The notes: generated by a model from the letters alone, not told the origin. DNA of 51,932 nucleotides from Gemmatimonadota bacterium (GCA_003222195.1 QHVB01000037.1:1-51932), one strand, 5' to 3'; counted from the stretch's first letter, positions 7,082 through 16,117 are shown. Made by a program: numbers and translations.

Positions 7082-8478
7082 TGCTTGATCTTCACCGTCA
7101 ACACGCGGCCCTCGCGCGCGACCTCGGCCTTCGCCGCGCGCAGCGACACGAGCGGCGACTCGATCTGGACATCGCCCTGGGCTCCTGTCGTGACTTTGAC
7201 GCTCGAATCGGCGCCCACCACCGCCCTGAGCACCTGCGCAGTGCGATCCTGCACGACCGGCGTGTTGAACGTCGCCTCCAACGCGTCACCCGCGCAGGCT
7301 CGGAGCCAGCGCGTGTGCAGCAGCACCCCGGGCTCGACCTGCAGCAGATTTTGCGGATCGATCCCGCACAGGCCGAGGTAGCGGCCTTCGACCGTGACGA
7401 CCAGCTGGACGCCTGGCGCGTTGAGGACGCTGTCGACCTGCGCGCGCCGGTACGCGCGCAGCCGGCCGACACCGGAATCGGCCGCAGTGCGGAGCTTCGC
7501 GACCCCGAATGTCGATTCGGCCTGCCGGCGCAGCGCACGCTCCTCGGCGCGATAGCCGGATGCGTCGGCCAACGCATCCTGGACCGTCAGGTTCTCATCG
7601 ATCAGGCGAGTTTTCCACGCCGGCCCTTCGAGCGCATCGAGCAACAGCCCAAGCGCGGGGCCGGTCGCGTAGTAGCGCAGGCGTATCGACCGTGTCGCAT
7701 CTTCGGTAAGCTTGCGGAGACCGAGCAGCTTGCCGTTCTGCAGCCGCGTGGCGCCGGCGCGATCGGGGAAGCCGCGCTGCCGCGTGGCGAGCTGCACGGC
7801 GCGCACCAGCGTGTACTCCGCCAGCCCTTCATTTAACTCGACGAGCTGCTCGAACTGAGCGAGTTCCGCGCCGAGCGCGCGCTGCCGCGTTTCCCGGACC
7901 GCGAGGAACTGGCGGGCGAGGGTCCTTTTCTGCGCCTTCGACGTCGCGCGTTCCGTCGCCTCGAGGATCCGCCCTTCCAACGCCATGCCCGCTTCGTTCT
8001 GCGGATCGAACACGGGATAGCTCGTGACCAGAAATGAGTTCTCGCCCTGGCCGAAGCGCCTGCCCTCTTTCTTCGACGCCGCTGCAAAGACGTGAAATGC
8101 CTCGTGCGTCGTGAGGCCGACGAGTGCGGCAATGGTTGTGGAGTCGCTCACCACGACCTGCGCCGTGGGTTGGCCGGCGAGCTGCGTTCCGGTGCTGGCG
8201 GCGCCGCGGTCGGCCGCCGACCGCCAACCGCTGCCGGCAAGACCGTCGATGGGGAGAAACCCTTGCGGCAACTCGCCACGCCAGCCGAGCAGCAGCGTGC
8301 CCTGTCCGGCGACGACGTAGAGCACCGGAATCGTATCGGGGCGGAAGCCGGGCCAGATGGAGTCGCCCTGCGCACGGCCGAGGCGCACGACCCAGTCGTG
8401 CGCCGTGGCGATTTGCCGCGTGCGGTCTTGAGGAGGCCCTTGAGCGATCACGGCAAGGCAAAACGCAACTGGCAGCAC
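7078..8478 (-). CDS. Secreted HExxH metallopeptidase-like protein, unassigned family
   Basis: 466 residues starting at GTG 8478, with GGAGGAG about seven bases upstream. A short signal (MLPVAFCLAVIAQ) suggests export. Zinc-site residues are HEAFH at 125-129 and a downstream helix NEGLAEY at 216-222 with Glu217 as likely third ligand, the gluzincin pattern, about 90 residues apart. The C-terminal 100 residues have a pair of Cys (LCGIDPQ and RACAGD) and a beta-rich end. No known peptidase family is recognised, so catalysis is inferred from motifs only. It is coupled to the methyltransferase gene. Confidence 0.75.
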   Translation of the reverse strand: MLPVAFCLAVIAQGPPQDRTRQIATAHDWVVRLGRAQGDSIWPGFRPDTIPVLYVVAGQGTLLLGWRGELPQGFLPIDGLAGSGWRSAADRGAASTGTQLAGQPTAQVVVSDSTTIAALVGLTTHEAFHVFAAASKKEGRRFGQGENSFLVTSYPVFDPQNEAGMALEGRILEATERATSKAQKRTLARQFLAVRETRQRALGAELAQFEQLVELNEGLAEYTLVRAVQLATRQRGFPDRAGATRLQNGKLLGLRKLTEDATRSIRLRYYATGPALGLLLDALEGPAWKTRLIDENLTVQDALADASGYRAEERALRRQAESTFGVAKLRTAADSGVGRLRAYRRAQVDSVLNAPGVQLVVTVEGRYLGLCGIDPQNLLQVEPGVLLHTRWLRACAGDALEATFNTPVVQDRTAQVLRAVVGADSSVKVTTGAQGDVQIESPLVSLRAAKAEVAREGRVLTVKIKQ

Positions 8479-8577
8479 GAGGTTCTCCTCCCCCGAAGAA
8501 AGCCCATATGACCCGCGCCATTCGCGGGGTGGTTCATATGATGCGCCCGCGCCCTCGCTTTGGTCCAGGAGGGCCGC

Positions 8578-9813
8578 ATGTTTTATACGACCCGCAGTAT
8601 CCTGCTATTCGCGATTCTCGGCCTCGGTGCGTGCGAGCCGAACGGACCGACAGCCGCGCCGCCCGACGCGGGGATTGCCACACCGGAGTTCTTGATCGTT
8701 CCGGCCTCGCTCGGCACGCCGCTGCGCACGCTGAGCGGCGCGCAGCGCCGCCAATTCGAGATGGGCCGCGTCGTCTTTTCAACAGTATTCACGCCGCAAA
8801 CCGGGCTCGGCCCGTTGTTCAACTCGGTCGGCTGCGCAAACTGCCACGAGCAGCCGGTTGTCGGGGGCAGCGGCAACAACGACCCGGCGGAAGGCGGCGA
8901 GGACGTCGAGGTTCACGCCACGGCATTTCACGCCGGAGCGCGCTGCGACGATCTTGCGGCGGTCGGCGGCCCGGTGATTCAAAAGCAGGTCACGCCCGCC
9001 CTCAGCGACGCCCTGCACATCACGTCGGAGCCGATCCCCGCGGCGGCCACTGATTCCGGCCATCGCACCACGCCCGATCTCTTCGGGTTTGGACTGCTCG
9101 ACGCGGTCCCGGACGCCGAGATTCTCGCGCGCGCCGACCCGTTCGACCGCAACGGCGACGGCATCTCGGGCCGCCCCAACCGGACGGCTGACGGCCGCCT
9201 CGGGCGGTTCGGTCGCAAGGCGCAGGCCGCAACCCTGCGCGAGTTCAATAGGGACGCGTTCGTCATGGAGATGGGCATCACCAATCCCGGCAATCAGACG
9301 GAACAGACCGTCGGCGGGATGCCGCTCCCGGCCGGCGTCGATCCGTTGCCTGAGCCGGAGATCAGCGCAGAGCAATTCAACGCGGCGGATGCGTTTGTCC
9401 GCTTCCTCGCCCCGCCGCCGCGCGCGCCGGCGGGTCTCGCCGGTCTGCTGGGGTCGGCGGTATTCCGCAGAATCGGGTGTGCCGCTTGCCACGTGCCGGT
9501 GCTCTTCACCGGCTTCAATCGCAATCCCGCGCTCCGCTTCCAGGTCGTGCCGGCGTTCACCGATCTGCTGCTGCACGACATGGGGCCGGATCTCGCCGAC
9601 ATCTGTCTGGGTCAGGCGCTGCCGTCAGAGTTCCGGACCGAGCCGCTCATGGGGCTGCGCTTCGCGACCGCGTTCCTGCATGACGGCCGCGCCGCGACGA
9701 TCCGCCAGGCCATCGAGCTCCACGCCGGGGAGGCGCTCGGCGCCCGCAATCGCTTCTTGCGGCTGAGCGACTTCGAGCGCGCCGTACTGATGAGATTCTT
9801 GCGGAGCCTTTAA
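8578..9813 (+). CDS. Di-haem oxidoreductase-family lipoprotein (DHOR)
   Basis: 411 residues from ATG 8578, where AGGAGGG sits four bases upstream. The signal ends LGAC (Cys19). Two c-type haem sites are present: CANCH at 86-90 and CAACH at 301-305. Between them FGFGLLDAVPDAEI and DRNGDGISGRPN (a Ca-binding-like loop) and near the end FLHDGRAATIRQAIELH match the di-haem oxidoreductase family PF06537, related to MauG and di-haem peroxidases. It should move electrons or oxidise a small substrate in the periplasm. The stop overlaps the convergent spondin-domain gene by four bases. Confidence 0.9.
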   Translation: MFYTTRSILLFAILGLGACEPNGPTAAPPDAGIATPEFLIVPASLGTPLRTLSGAQRRQFEMGRVVFSTVFTPQTGLGPLFNSVGCANCHEQPVVGGSGNNDPAEGGEDVEVHATAFHAGARCDDLAAVGGPVIQKQVTPALSDALHITSEPIPAAATDSGHRTTPDLFGFGLLDAVPDAEILARADPFDRNGDGISGRPNRTADGRLGRFGRKAQAATLREFNRDAFVMEMGITNPGNQTEQTVGGMPLPAGVDPLPEPEISAEQFNAADAFVRFLAPPPRAPAGLAGLLGSAVFRRIGCAACHVPVLFTGFNRNPALRFQVVPAFTDLLLHDMGPDLADICLGQALPSEFRTEPLMGLRFATAFLHDGRAATIRQAIELHAGEALGARNRFLRLSDFERAVLMRFLRSL

Positions 9814-10511
9814 GGCGACTTCCGCACGAAGATGAGGGTCGCGACGGGCTTCACGCGCCCGTGGATCACGAAGTGCCGATCGTTCGCGCGCGTCGTGGGC
9901 TTCTTCGGATTGGTGTCGCGATCCGGCGCTTGGTAGGTCTTGCCGTCGTCGCCCCCCGAATCGTAGGCGGGGAGCGTCAGCGTGCGGCGGGCGACCCAAC
10001 CGCCGTTCTCGGCGAGGTTCACATTGGTCGCGCCGGTGAACCAATCGGGGCTCGGCTGGATCATGTTGACGACGTCGACGAGGGGATGCGTGTGATCGAC
10101 GCGCACCGTGGCCACCATGGAATCCTTGAAGTTCTTGAGGCCGCCCGATTCGAACAGCGCGAGCGCGTTGCCCTGATCGATCGCGGTTCTGATCTCGGTG
10201 TCGAGCGGCGAGTGCTTCCCTTCTTCGGACAGGCGCTCGAGACCGGGGGTCGGCCGCCGGCCGACAGCGAAGATCGAGTACTTCGCATTGTGCGACGCGC
10301 CAATCATCCCCGAGAAACGCGCGCCCGACGGATACTCGAATGGATGGGTCGTCTTCGTCCACGTGCTCTTCACGATGACAGTGTACTCGGCCGGGCCGGC
10401 TGGGACGGCGCGCGCCGCCGCGGGTGGCGCAGCCGGCGGTGCGGACTTCGATCCTTTACCACAGGCCGCCGCGAAGAGCGCGGCGCCGGCAATCGCGAAT
10501 AGGGCGCGCAT
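9810..10511 (-). CDS. Spondin-domain lipoprotein
   Basis: 233 residues from ATG 10511 (TAGGAG lies about eight bases upstream). The signal MRALFAIAGAALFAAAC gives Cys17. After an Ala/Pro linker the body matches the Spond_N fold (PF06468): HPFEYPSGARFSGMIGASHN, then LERLSEEGKHSPLDTEI, then SPDWFTGATNVNL, which are the characteristic strand-loop elements. Bacterial members occur as secreted or lipid-anchored proteins, often beside redox or surface genes; their function is not established. It sits convergent with the di-haem oxidoreductase and ten bases after the stop of the zinc-ribbon membrane protein on the same strand, so it is probably the last gene of a three-gene transcript. Confidence 0.85.
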   Translation of the reverse strand: MRALFAIAGAALFAAACGKGSKSAPPAAPPAAARAVPAGPAEYTVIVKSTWTKTTHPFEYPSGARFSGMIGASHNAKYSIFAVGRRPTPGLERLSEEGKHSPLDTEIRTAIDQGNALALFESGGLKNFKDSMVATVRVDHTHPLVDVVNMIQPSPDWFTGATNVNLAENGGWVARRTLTLPAYDSGGDDGKTYQAPDRDTNPKKPTTRANDRHFVIHGRVKPVATLIFVRKSP

Positions 10512-10521
10512 GACGGTTCTC

Positions 10522-11295
10522 CTACGCAACGAGATGGACGCCACACTCCGAGCACGAATCACCGTGGATGAATGTGGCACCGCAACGGGGACACCACAAA
10601 CCCTGTCCATTTTGAGACGGGGGCCGCTGCGCGAGCGAGGCGCGCAACTCTTTCACGTTCACCCCCTCGAGAAACCGGTGTTCCACTTCCCGGCCATTCG
10701 TCGCGTCATACACGAAGGGGCGCATCCAACCGACAAAAGCATCCTCGGGGAGTAGCGTGTTGCCGACGACCGCGGGTGCCACGTCGCGCAATGCTTCCTC
10801 CAGCAATGCCTCGGCGGCCCGCGGCGCGGCAAATGGCGACAGAAAGGGAAACGCCCAGCCCCAGCGCTTGCCGAGCTTGCGCCCGCCGAAGAGGAGAGCC
10901 GTGAATATCGTCAGACAGAGGAGCACGACCGCGCCGAGCGCCGCGAAAAACCCGATCGCCCCAAAGCGCTGGAGGGCGAGCGGGACGCCGAGCACCAGCG
11001 CCACTAGCTCCACGACGCCGAGGACGCGCAGGTCGAACAACGGCGTATAGAGCTCGCGCCCGTCGAGGCGGGCTCGCAAATCGGTCACACTCGTCTTCTG
11101 GTACGATTGTCGCGGGGCAAGCACGATCGTCGTCACGATCGGCGACCACCACGACAGCAGCCGCAGCCGCTCCGCCGGCTCTGGCCGCTCGACCGTCCAG
11201 AGCCCAAACAGCACGCGCCGCAGCACGACCGATCCGGCCGGCACACGGCGCATGCCTTCGATCAACGTCAACAGCGCGAGAATCGCAATCGTCAC
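10522..11295 (-). CDS. Membrane protein with C-terminal zinc ribbon
   Basis: 257 residues. GTG 11295 is taken as start because it overlaps the TGA of the upstream gene as GTGA, the common coupling form here; a longer ATG frame (11337) would overlap by 46 bases. Four hydrophobic stretches are visible (residues about 1-15, 35-50, 90-110 and 114-135). The C-terminus has two Cys pairs, CPRC and CSEC, spaced 11 residues: a rubredoxin-like zinc ribbon on the cytoplasmic side. Function unknown; the ribbon suggests binding to another protein or nucleic acid. It sits between the DUF2167 gene and the spondin lipoprotein. Confidence 0.75.
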   Translation of the reverse strand: MTIAILALLTLIEGMRRVPAGSVVLRRVLFGLWTVERPEPAERLRLLSWWSPIVTTIVLAPRQSYQKTSVTDLRARLDGRELYTPLFDLRVLGVVELVALVLGVPLALQRFGAIGFFAALGAVVLLCLTIFTALLFGGRKLGKRWGWAFPFLSPFAAPRAAEALLEEALRDVAPAVVGNTLLPEDAFVGWMRPFVYDATNGREVEHRFLEGVNVKELRASLAQRPPSQNGQGLWCPRCGATFIHGDSCSECGVHLVA

Positions 11296-12143
11296 TGCGG
11301 CTGCATCTCGTTCCTTCGGCCGGTGAGCTTCCCCCACATCCGCCTGATGGCGGCGACGGCCGCCGCGATTCCCGCGACGATCAGCTTCCAGAACTTGACG
11401 AGCAGCCCCGACTTCGCGAGCGCGACGCCCGCGCCGCCCGCGACGAGCGCGGTGAGCCCATAGGCAGCGACCTTATCGCCCGGGCGCCACTCGGCGTATT
11501 TCTGGCCCGGCTGATAGGTGAAGCCCGAGATCATGCCGTTGAACGTCGGCACGAGCGCGTCGAGCTGGGTGGGCGTCGTGACGAGGTCGGCATGCATGAC
11601 GCCGCCCCGGCCCAGCAACCGGACGGAGTGATTGACGGTGCGGCCGCCGGTGTTGTCGTGAGCAGTGATCGCCCACGTCAGGTTGTTCGTCGTGCGATCG
11701 TAAAACGGCTTCGTTGCCCAGCCTTCGACCGACAGCGTGCCCCAGCCGCGGCTCTTGCGTTCCCGGTTCGCCGCTTCCGTGCCGCGTTGGACCGTCTCGA
11801 GGATCGCGTCGGCATCGAGCTTGGAGCCCTCGTCGTCGCGCACGTAGCCACTCTTGTCGTAGGAGAACAGCACGAACCACGGGTCCGCGGTCTGGTCCCC
11901 CTGGCACATCACGACGCCGCGCTCGTTGCCGCTGGCGATGTTTTCGGTCAGCTGCAAAAACATCTTGACGCCGTCCACGCCGGTGAAGAGACAGCCCGCG
12001 GGGACGCTGATGGTGGCTTCCGAACCGAGGGCGCCCCGTGTCGGCCCTTTGGCCCAAGGGATCTTGTCGGCTTGAGCGGCCGCGACTGCGGGCATCACAC
12101 TCAGGCATACGGCGAGACGGCACAATATCGAGCGCGCGAGCAT
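11292..12143 (-). CDS. DUF2167 membrane-anchored exported protein
   Basis: 283 residues with a Sec signal (cleavage near AVAAAQA), a body matching DUF2167 (PF09935) in the stretches ATISVPAGCLFTG, DPWFVLFSYDKSGYVRDDEG and GWATKPFYDRTTNNLTWAI, and a C-terminal hydrophobic pair (residues about 225-265) ending in a basic tail RRMWGKLTGRR. This gives a periplasmic domain held in the inner membrane. The family has no established role; it is often found in envelope-stress contexts (general knowledge, uncertain). GGAGGT lies three bases before ATG. First gene of the DUF2167 / zinc-ribbon / spondin set. Confidence 0.85.
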   Translation of the reverse strand: MLARSILCRLAVCLSVMPAVAAAQADKIPWAKGPTRGALGSEATISVPAGCLFTGVDGVKMFLQLTENIASGNERGVVMCQGDQTADPWFVLFSYDKSGYVRDDEGSKLDADAILETVQRGTEAANRERKSRGWGTLSVEGWATKPFYDRTTNNLTWAITAHDNTGGRTVNHSVRLLGRGGVMHADLVTTPTQLDALVPTFNGMISGFTYQPGQKYAEWRPGDKVAAYGLTALVAGGAGVALAKSGLLVKFWKLIVAGIAAAVAAIRRMWGKLTGRRNEMQPQ

Positions 12144-12266
12144 GCGACCTCCAGCAAATGAGTGCGCGGAGCGAACGGTGGGGGCGCGAAAGCGCTACAA
12201 CATTGTGAACGCGTTAAAAAATGCAACTAGGGAGCGCCAAACGTCACAATTCCTTTGGGTTGGACG

Positions 12267-12929
12267 CTACAATCGCGGAGAGTTTCCGTCGGTTCGGTAC
12301 ACAGCTTTAATCGGATAGCCGTCGAGCAGCGCAGGCTCGAATCGCTTCCCCTGCCAATCCCGAACGATGGCGTCATCGAGGTCTTTCATGCCGGAGGTCT
12401 GGTTGAGCCTGACGTTGAGGGGCTCTCCGTATTCGGAAACAAGCACCTCGACTTGCAACACTATGCGTCCGCGCCACGGCGGGGATTCGCCAAGGTGTGG
12501 CAGTACCACCATGACGGGCGAGGGCCCGCGGACGACGGGTGGGGGCACGGGTGGACAGTACACGGAGCGCTCAAGTGTCAGCGCACGTGATGCCCCTTTG
12601 ACAATCCGCATTCGGATCCCCCAGAGGTCGGGCTTCTGTGGTCTCACGAACCGCGCGAGGGCCACCGCGGCGATGGCATCCGCGCCCAGGACGGCCCGGA
12701 CTCGTGGAATCGAGTCGGAGTCGCTGAAGAAGACACTGAAGATCATGGTGTCGGAGGGCTCGTTGAGCACCGCAACCTGCCCCAAGGCTGCCGCGGAATC
12801 GATGAGCGTACTTGCTGACGGGATGTGTTTGGGGTTCCCCGTCTCCCGGCAGTCCCTCCGTTGGCCGATCAGAGAGCCGGGAATAACGAGAGATGTGATG
12901 AGCGCGATCGTAACGGCGAGCCTGCGCAT
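12267..12929 (-). CDS. Exported protein with TonB C-terminal-like domain
   Basis: 220 residues from the MRRLAV start, which gives a signal peptide ending near SLIGQ. The C-terminal 90 residues (GRIVLQVEVLVSEYGEPLNVRLNQTSGMKDLDDAIVRDW, first part of the domain; then FEPALLDGYPIKAVYR) follow the TonB_C pattern of G-x-V-x-L-x-V-x-V-x-x-x-G, a middle helix and R-F-x-P-A. There is no proline spacer and only a cleavable signal, so it is unlikely to act as an energy-transducing TonB; such stand-alone domains are common in Gemmatimonadota. Role unknown. A similar domain ends the protein at 18733-19578. Confidence 0.75.
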   Translation of the reverse strand: MRRLAVTIALITSLVIPGSLIGQRRDCRETGNPKHIPSASTLIDSAAALGQVAVLNEPSDTMIFSVFFSDSDSIPRVRAVLGADAIAAVALARFVRPQKPDLWGIRMRIVKGASRALTLERSVYCPPVPPPVVRGPSPVMVVLPHLGESPPWRGRIVLQVEVLVSEYGEPLNVRLNQTSGMKDLDDAIVRDWQGKRFEPALLDGYPIKAVYRTDGNSPRL

Positions 12930-12977
12930 GCGGACCTCGTACACCCCGGTTGCAAATTGGTGCGCGCAGCTCCGAGT

Positions 12978-13451
12978 TCACTTGGCAACCGGCAAATCGT
13001 TCAGCATGTAGCGCGTGATGCGCCAGTCGCCGGCTTCGCGACGCCAAATGGTCATGAAGCGACCCCGGCCCTGAATCGGCGCGCCCCCCTTCTTCGGCAT
13101 CTGGATCTCCTCGTACGTCCCGATGTCGATCGCGTGATCGCCGCTGACGATCAAGTCCTGATGATCGAGCTTGAGGAGCGGGACATCGTAGGTCGCCATC
13201 TCGTCGGCAAACAGCTTTCGGGTTGCTTCGGGTCCGACGATGTCGGGCACTCCCGAGATCGAGATCCGGATGTCGTTCGACACGCGCCCCAGCGCGGCCG
13301 CCGTGTCACCTTGAATCCAGGCCTGGATGTATTGCTGGGAGGCAGCGAGGACAGCGGTACTGTCGGCGGCAGCACCGGCGGAACCGCGGCTGTCGCACGC
13401 GAGCAGGGGTAACGCAGCGGCAAGCGCGACGAACTGTGAGGTTTTGGTCAT
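12978..13451 (-). CDS. SnoaL/DUF4440-like NTF2-fold lipoprotein
   Basis: 157 residues from ATG 13451, chosen because it starts a lipoprotein signal ending LLAC (Cys19); the frame upstream reads through the divergent promoter and is unlikely. The mature part is one NTF2-like domain: YIQAWIQGDTAAALGRVSNDIRISI, a middle loop ATRKLFADEMATYDV, and the closing strands GRFMTIWRREAGDWRITRYM. DUF4440/SnoaL proteins bind small ligands or act as isomerases; no catalytic pair can be singled out. It is divergent from the DUF305 gene, 76 bases apart, across a region with a duplicated GTCGAC site. Confidence 0.8.
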   Translation of the reverse strand: MTKTSQFVALAAALPLLACDSRGSAGAAADSTAVLAASQQYIQAWIQGDTAAALGRVSNDIRISISGVPDIVGPEATRKLFADEMATYDVPLLKLDHQDLIVSGDHAIDIGTYEEIQMPKKGGAPIQGRGRFMTIWRREAGDWRITRYMLNDLPVAK

Positions 13452-13473
13452 GGCGTGAAGATGGTGGTAACCG

Positions 13474-13517
13474 GTCGACATTGTCGACATTGCAGTACTC
13501 GGGAGACGTGATAGAAT
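13474..13517 (+). promoter_or_regulatory. Candidate promoter with duplicated GTCGACATT site
   Basis: GTCGACATT occurs twice in tandem (13474-13491), each carrying the palindrome GTCGAC, followed by TTGCAG (13490-13495), a 16-base spacer and TAGAAT (13512-13517), ten bases before the DUF305 ATG. It looks like a sigma70-type -10 with a possible operator over the -35 between two divergent genes. The -35 match is weak. Confidence 0.4.
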
Positions 13518-13527
13518 CCAACCAAGC

Positions 13528-14115
13528 ATGACGCGTTTCATTCCGTGGCTCGTTGCCGCTGCCATCGCTCGTGTCTCGCCCGCCGCAGCCCAGGCTCCTC
13601 GCGACTACACGGCCGCCGACGTGCGGTTCATGTCGGGCATGATCTACCATCACGCGCAAGCGGTGCTGATCGCAGGGTGGGCACCGTCCCACGACGCCGG
13701 CCCGTCGCTGCGCACGCTGTGCGACCGCATCGTCGCCAGCCAGAAAGACGAGATCGCGCTCCTCTCGCGCTGGCTCGCCGATCGTCACGAAGCGGTGCCG
13801 CACACCGATCCCGAGCACATGATGATGCCGGAGATGGATTCGACGCACATGATGCCGGGCATGCTCTCGGCCGAGCAGCTCGCGCAGCTGGATCGAGCGC
13901 AGGGCGCGGCGTTCGATCGGTTGTTCCTGAGCCTCATGATCCAGCATCACCAGGGGGCGATCACGATGGTGAATCAACTCTTCGCCGCGGGAGCCGGCGA
14001 GGAGGAACCGGTCTACAAGATGGCGAGCAGCGTGTTCGCCGATCAGACGACCGAAATCGAGCGGATGCAGCGAATGCTCGCCGCGGATTTGTTCGCACCA
14101 CCCTCACCCAAATAG
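13528..14115 (+). CDS. DUF305 ferritin-like exported protein
   Basis: 195 residues with a signal peptide (cleavage near PAAAQA) and two copies of the DUF305 signature: DVRFMSGMIYHHAQAVLIA (residues about 32-50) and RLFLSLMIQHHQGAITMV (about 131-148). Each supplies Met-x-x-His-His, the pattern linked in this family to copper or silver handling and a ferritin-like four-helix bundle. The intervening linker is Met/His-rich (EHMMMPEMDSTHMMPGM), which strengthens a metal-binding role (inference). It is followed after eight bases by the LVIVD-repeat lipoprotein gene, whose TAGGA ribosome site overlaps its stop, so the pair is an operon. Confidence 0.87.
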   Translation: MTRFIPWLVAAAIARVSPAAAQAPRDYTAADVRFMSGMIYHHAQAVLIAGWAPSHDAGPSLRTLCDRIVASQKDEIALLSRWLADRHEAVPHTDPEHMMMPEMDSTHMMPGMLSAEQLAQLDRAQGAAFDRLFLSLMIQHHQGAITMVNQLFAAGAGEEEPVYKMASSVFADQTTEIERMQRMLAADLFAPPSPK

Positions 14116-14123
14116 GATTGGCA

Positions 14124-16091
14124 ATGAAATCGTTTCGCGTGCTGCTCTACGTTGCCGTTGTCGTGTCGCTTGGCGCCTGCGCCTCGGGCGGAGGAAACAA
14201 CTCGACCGTCGCTCCTATACCGGATCCGCGCGTCGGCCTCAAGCCGGGATTGAAAGACGCCGGCAAGGCCGCGTGGAATCTGAAGCTGATCAATAACACA
14301 CCGCCGTCCGAGAAGTTCGTCGGCTCGACGAACTCCGATCTGTCGTTCTACAAGAACTACGTAATCCAGGGCAACTACAATGGCTTCGAGGTGTGGGACA
14401 TCACGCGGCCGTCGAGCCCCGCGCTTAAGGTCGGGTATTACTGCCCGGCCTCGCAGAGCGACGTGTCGGTGTTCCGGAACCTGCTGTTCGTGTCGGGCGA
14501 AGGACAGGGCGGGCGGCTCGATTGCACCAGCGCGGGCGTGCACGACTCGGTGTCCCATGACCGGCTGCGCGGGATCCGCATCTTCGACCTCAGCGACGTC
14601 GCCAATCCGAAATACATCGCGAACGTGCAGACCTGTCGCGGCTCGCACACGCACACCGTCGTGATCGATCCCAACGATTCGGCCAACGTCTACGTCTACA
14701 TCTCGGGCTCAGCGCCGGTGCGCTCGCCCACCGAGCTGCCCGGCTGCGTGCGGCAGTCGCCCGACTCGAACCCGAACAGCTCGCTGTTCCGGATCGAAGT
14801 CATCAAGGTGCCGCTCGCCGCGCCGCAGCAGGCCGCGGTGGTGAGCTCGGCGCGGATCTTCGACTCGCTCACGGCGCCGCCGACGCACGCCGAGATGCCG
14901 CAGGACGTGGCGGAAGCGGCGCGCGTGGCGGACTCGGCGCGTACCCACGGCGGCTTCACCGCCAAGGCGTTCGGCATGGAACACGTGCTCTGGCCCGGGC
15001 TCGTCAACCCGCTGCTCGACAGCGTTGCCCGGAGCAACGGCCGCACAGCGGCCACTGCAGCCGACAGCGCGGCGTTGCGCACCAATATCCAGACCATCGT
15101 CGACCGCATGTTCGGCGTGAATCAGCCGCGCACCGGCCCAGCCCCGGGACCGAATCAATGCCACGACATCACGGTGTATCCCGCGATCGGCCTCGCGGGG
15201 GGCGCGTGCGGCGGGTACGGCATGCTCCTCGACATCAGCGACGCGGCGCATCCGCGGCGCATCGGCGCGGTGGCCGACTCGAACTTCTCCTACTGGCACT
15301 CGGCGACGTTCAACAACGACGGCACCAAACTGCTGTTCTCCGACGAGTGGGGTGGCGGTGGGCAGCCGAAGTGCCGCGACTACGACAAGCCGCAGTGGGG
15401 TGCCGACGCGATCTTCACCGTCTCGGATCGCCGCATGACTTTCCAGAGCTATTACAAGATGCTGGCGCCGCAGACCGCGAATGAGAACTGCGTCGCGCAC
15501 AACGGCTCGCTGATTCCAGTCCCCGGGCGCGACATCATGGTGCAGGCCTGGTATCAGGGCGGGATCTCCGTCTTCGATTGGACCGACGCAGCGCATCCGA
15601 AGGAAATCGCGTTCTTCGACCGCGGGCCGGTGGACGGGACGAAGCCGGTAGGCGGCGGCTCCTGGTCGGCGTACTGGTACAACGGCTACATCTACAGCTC
15701 CGAGATCGCGCGCGGGCTCGACGTGTTCGAGCTGCAGCCGAGCGGTTTGCTCTCGCGCAACGAGATCGAGGCCGCCAAGCTGGTGCACTTCGACTACTTC
15801 AACACGCAGGACCAGCCGAAGATCACGTGGCCTGCCACGTTCGTCCTCGCCCGCGCGTATGTCGATCAGCTCGAGCGGTCGAACGGGTTGTCGGTCGAGC
15901 GGGTGAAGCTGGTGCGGCAGGAGCTTGCGCGCGCCGAGAAGAGTCAGGGCCAGGCGCGGCGCGATGCGCTCTCGCAGCTGGCGAGCTCGCTCGGGCAGGA
16001 TGCCGCGAGCTCGAGTGATCAGGCGAAGGTGCGGAAGCTCACTGGCGTCCTGACAGAGCTGGCCAACACGGCGGCGACGGGCGCGCAGTAA
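14124..16091 (+). CDS. LVIVD-repeat (beta-propeller) lipoprotein
   Basis: 655 residues starting at ATG 14124 directly after the DUF305 stop; a longer open frame upstream is a shadow of DUF305. The signal ends LGAC (Cys19). LVIVD-type blade motifs recur: YNGFEVWDITRPSSPALKVG, GIRIFDLSDVANPKYIANV, GMLLDISDAAHPRRIGAV and GGISVFDWTDAAHPKEIAFF. They imply a propeller facing the outside. The C-terminal 110 residues are helical and charged (YVDQLERSNGLSVERVKLV to the end), perhaps a coiled-coil tail. Conserved HTHTV and CHDITVYP stretches could bind metal. It pairs with DUF305; the joint role is unknown. A strong hairpin terminator follows. Confidence 0.85.
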   Translation: MKSFRVLLYVAVVVSLGACASGGGNNSTVAPIPDPRVGLKPGLKDAGKAAWNLKLINNTPPSEKFVGSTNSDLSFYKNYVIQGNYNGFEVWDITRPSSPALKVGYYCPASQSDVSVFRNLLFVSGEGQGGRLDCTSAGVHDSVSHDRLRGIRIFDLSDVANPKYIANVQTCRGSHTHTVVIDPNDSANVYVYISGSAPVRSPTELPGCVRQSPDSNPNSSLFRIEVIKVPLAAPQQAAVVSSARIFDSLTAPPTHAEMPQDVAEAARVADSARTHGGFTAKAFGMEHVLWPGLVNPLLDSVARSNGRTAATAADSAALRTNIQTIVDRMFGVNQPRTGPAPGPNQCHDITVYPAIGLAGGACGGYGMLLDISDAAHPRRIGAVADSNFSYWHSATFNNDGTKLLFSDEWGGGGQPKCRDYDKPQWGADAIFTVSDRRMTFQSYYKMLAPQTANENCVAHNGSLIPVPGRDIMVQAWYQGGISVFDWTDAAHPKEIAFFDRGPVDGTKPVGGGSWSAYWYNGYIYSSEIARGLDVFELQPSGLLSRNEIEAAKLVHFDYFNTQDQPKITWPATFVLARAYVDQLERSNGLSVERVKLVRQELARAEKSQGQARRDALSQLASSLGQDAASSSDQAKVRKLTGVLTELANTAATGAQ

Positions 16092-16117
16092 GCAGCGGTT
16101 GTGGATGCTGCGAATAC

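Noticed and set aside
13545-14123. Long N-terminal extension of the LVIVD protein
   Set aside because: The extension reads DUF305 in another frame as Arg/Ala-rich nonsense; a lipoprotein signal begins at ATG 14124.
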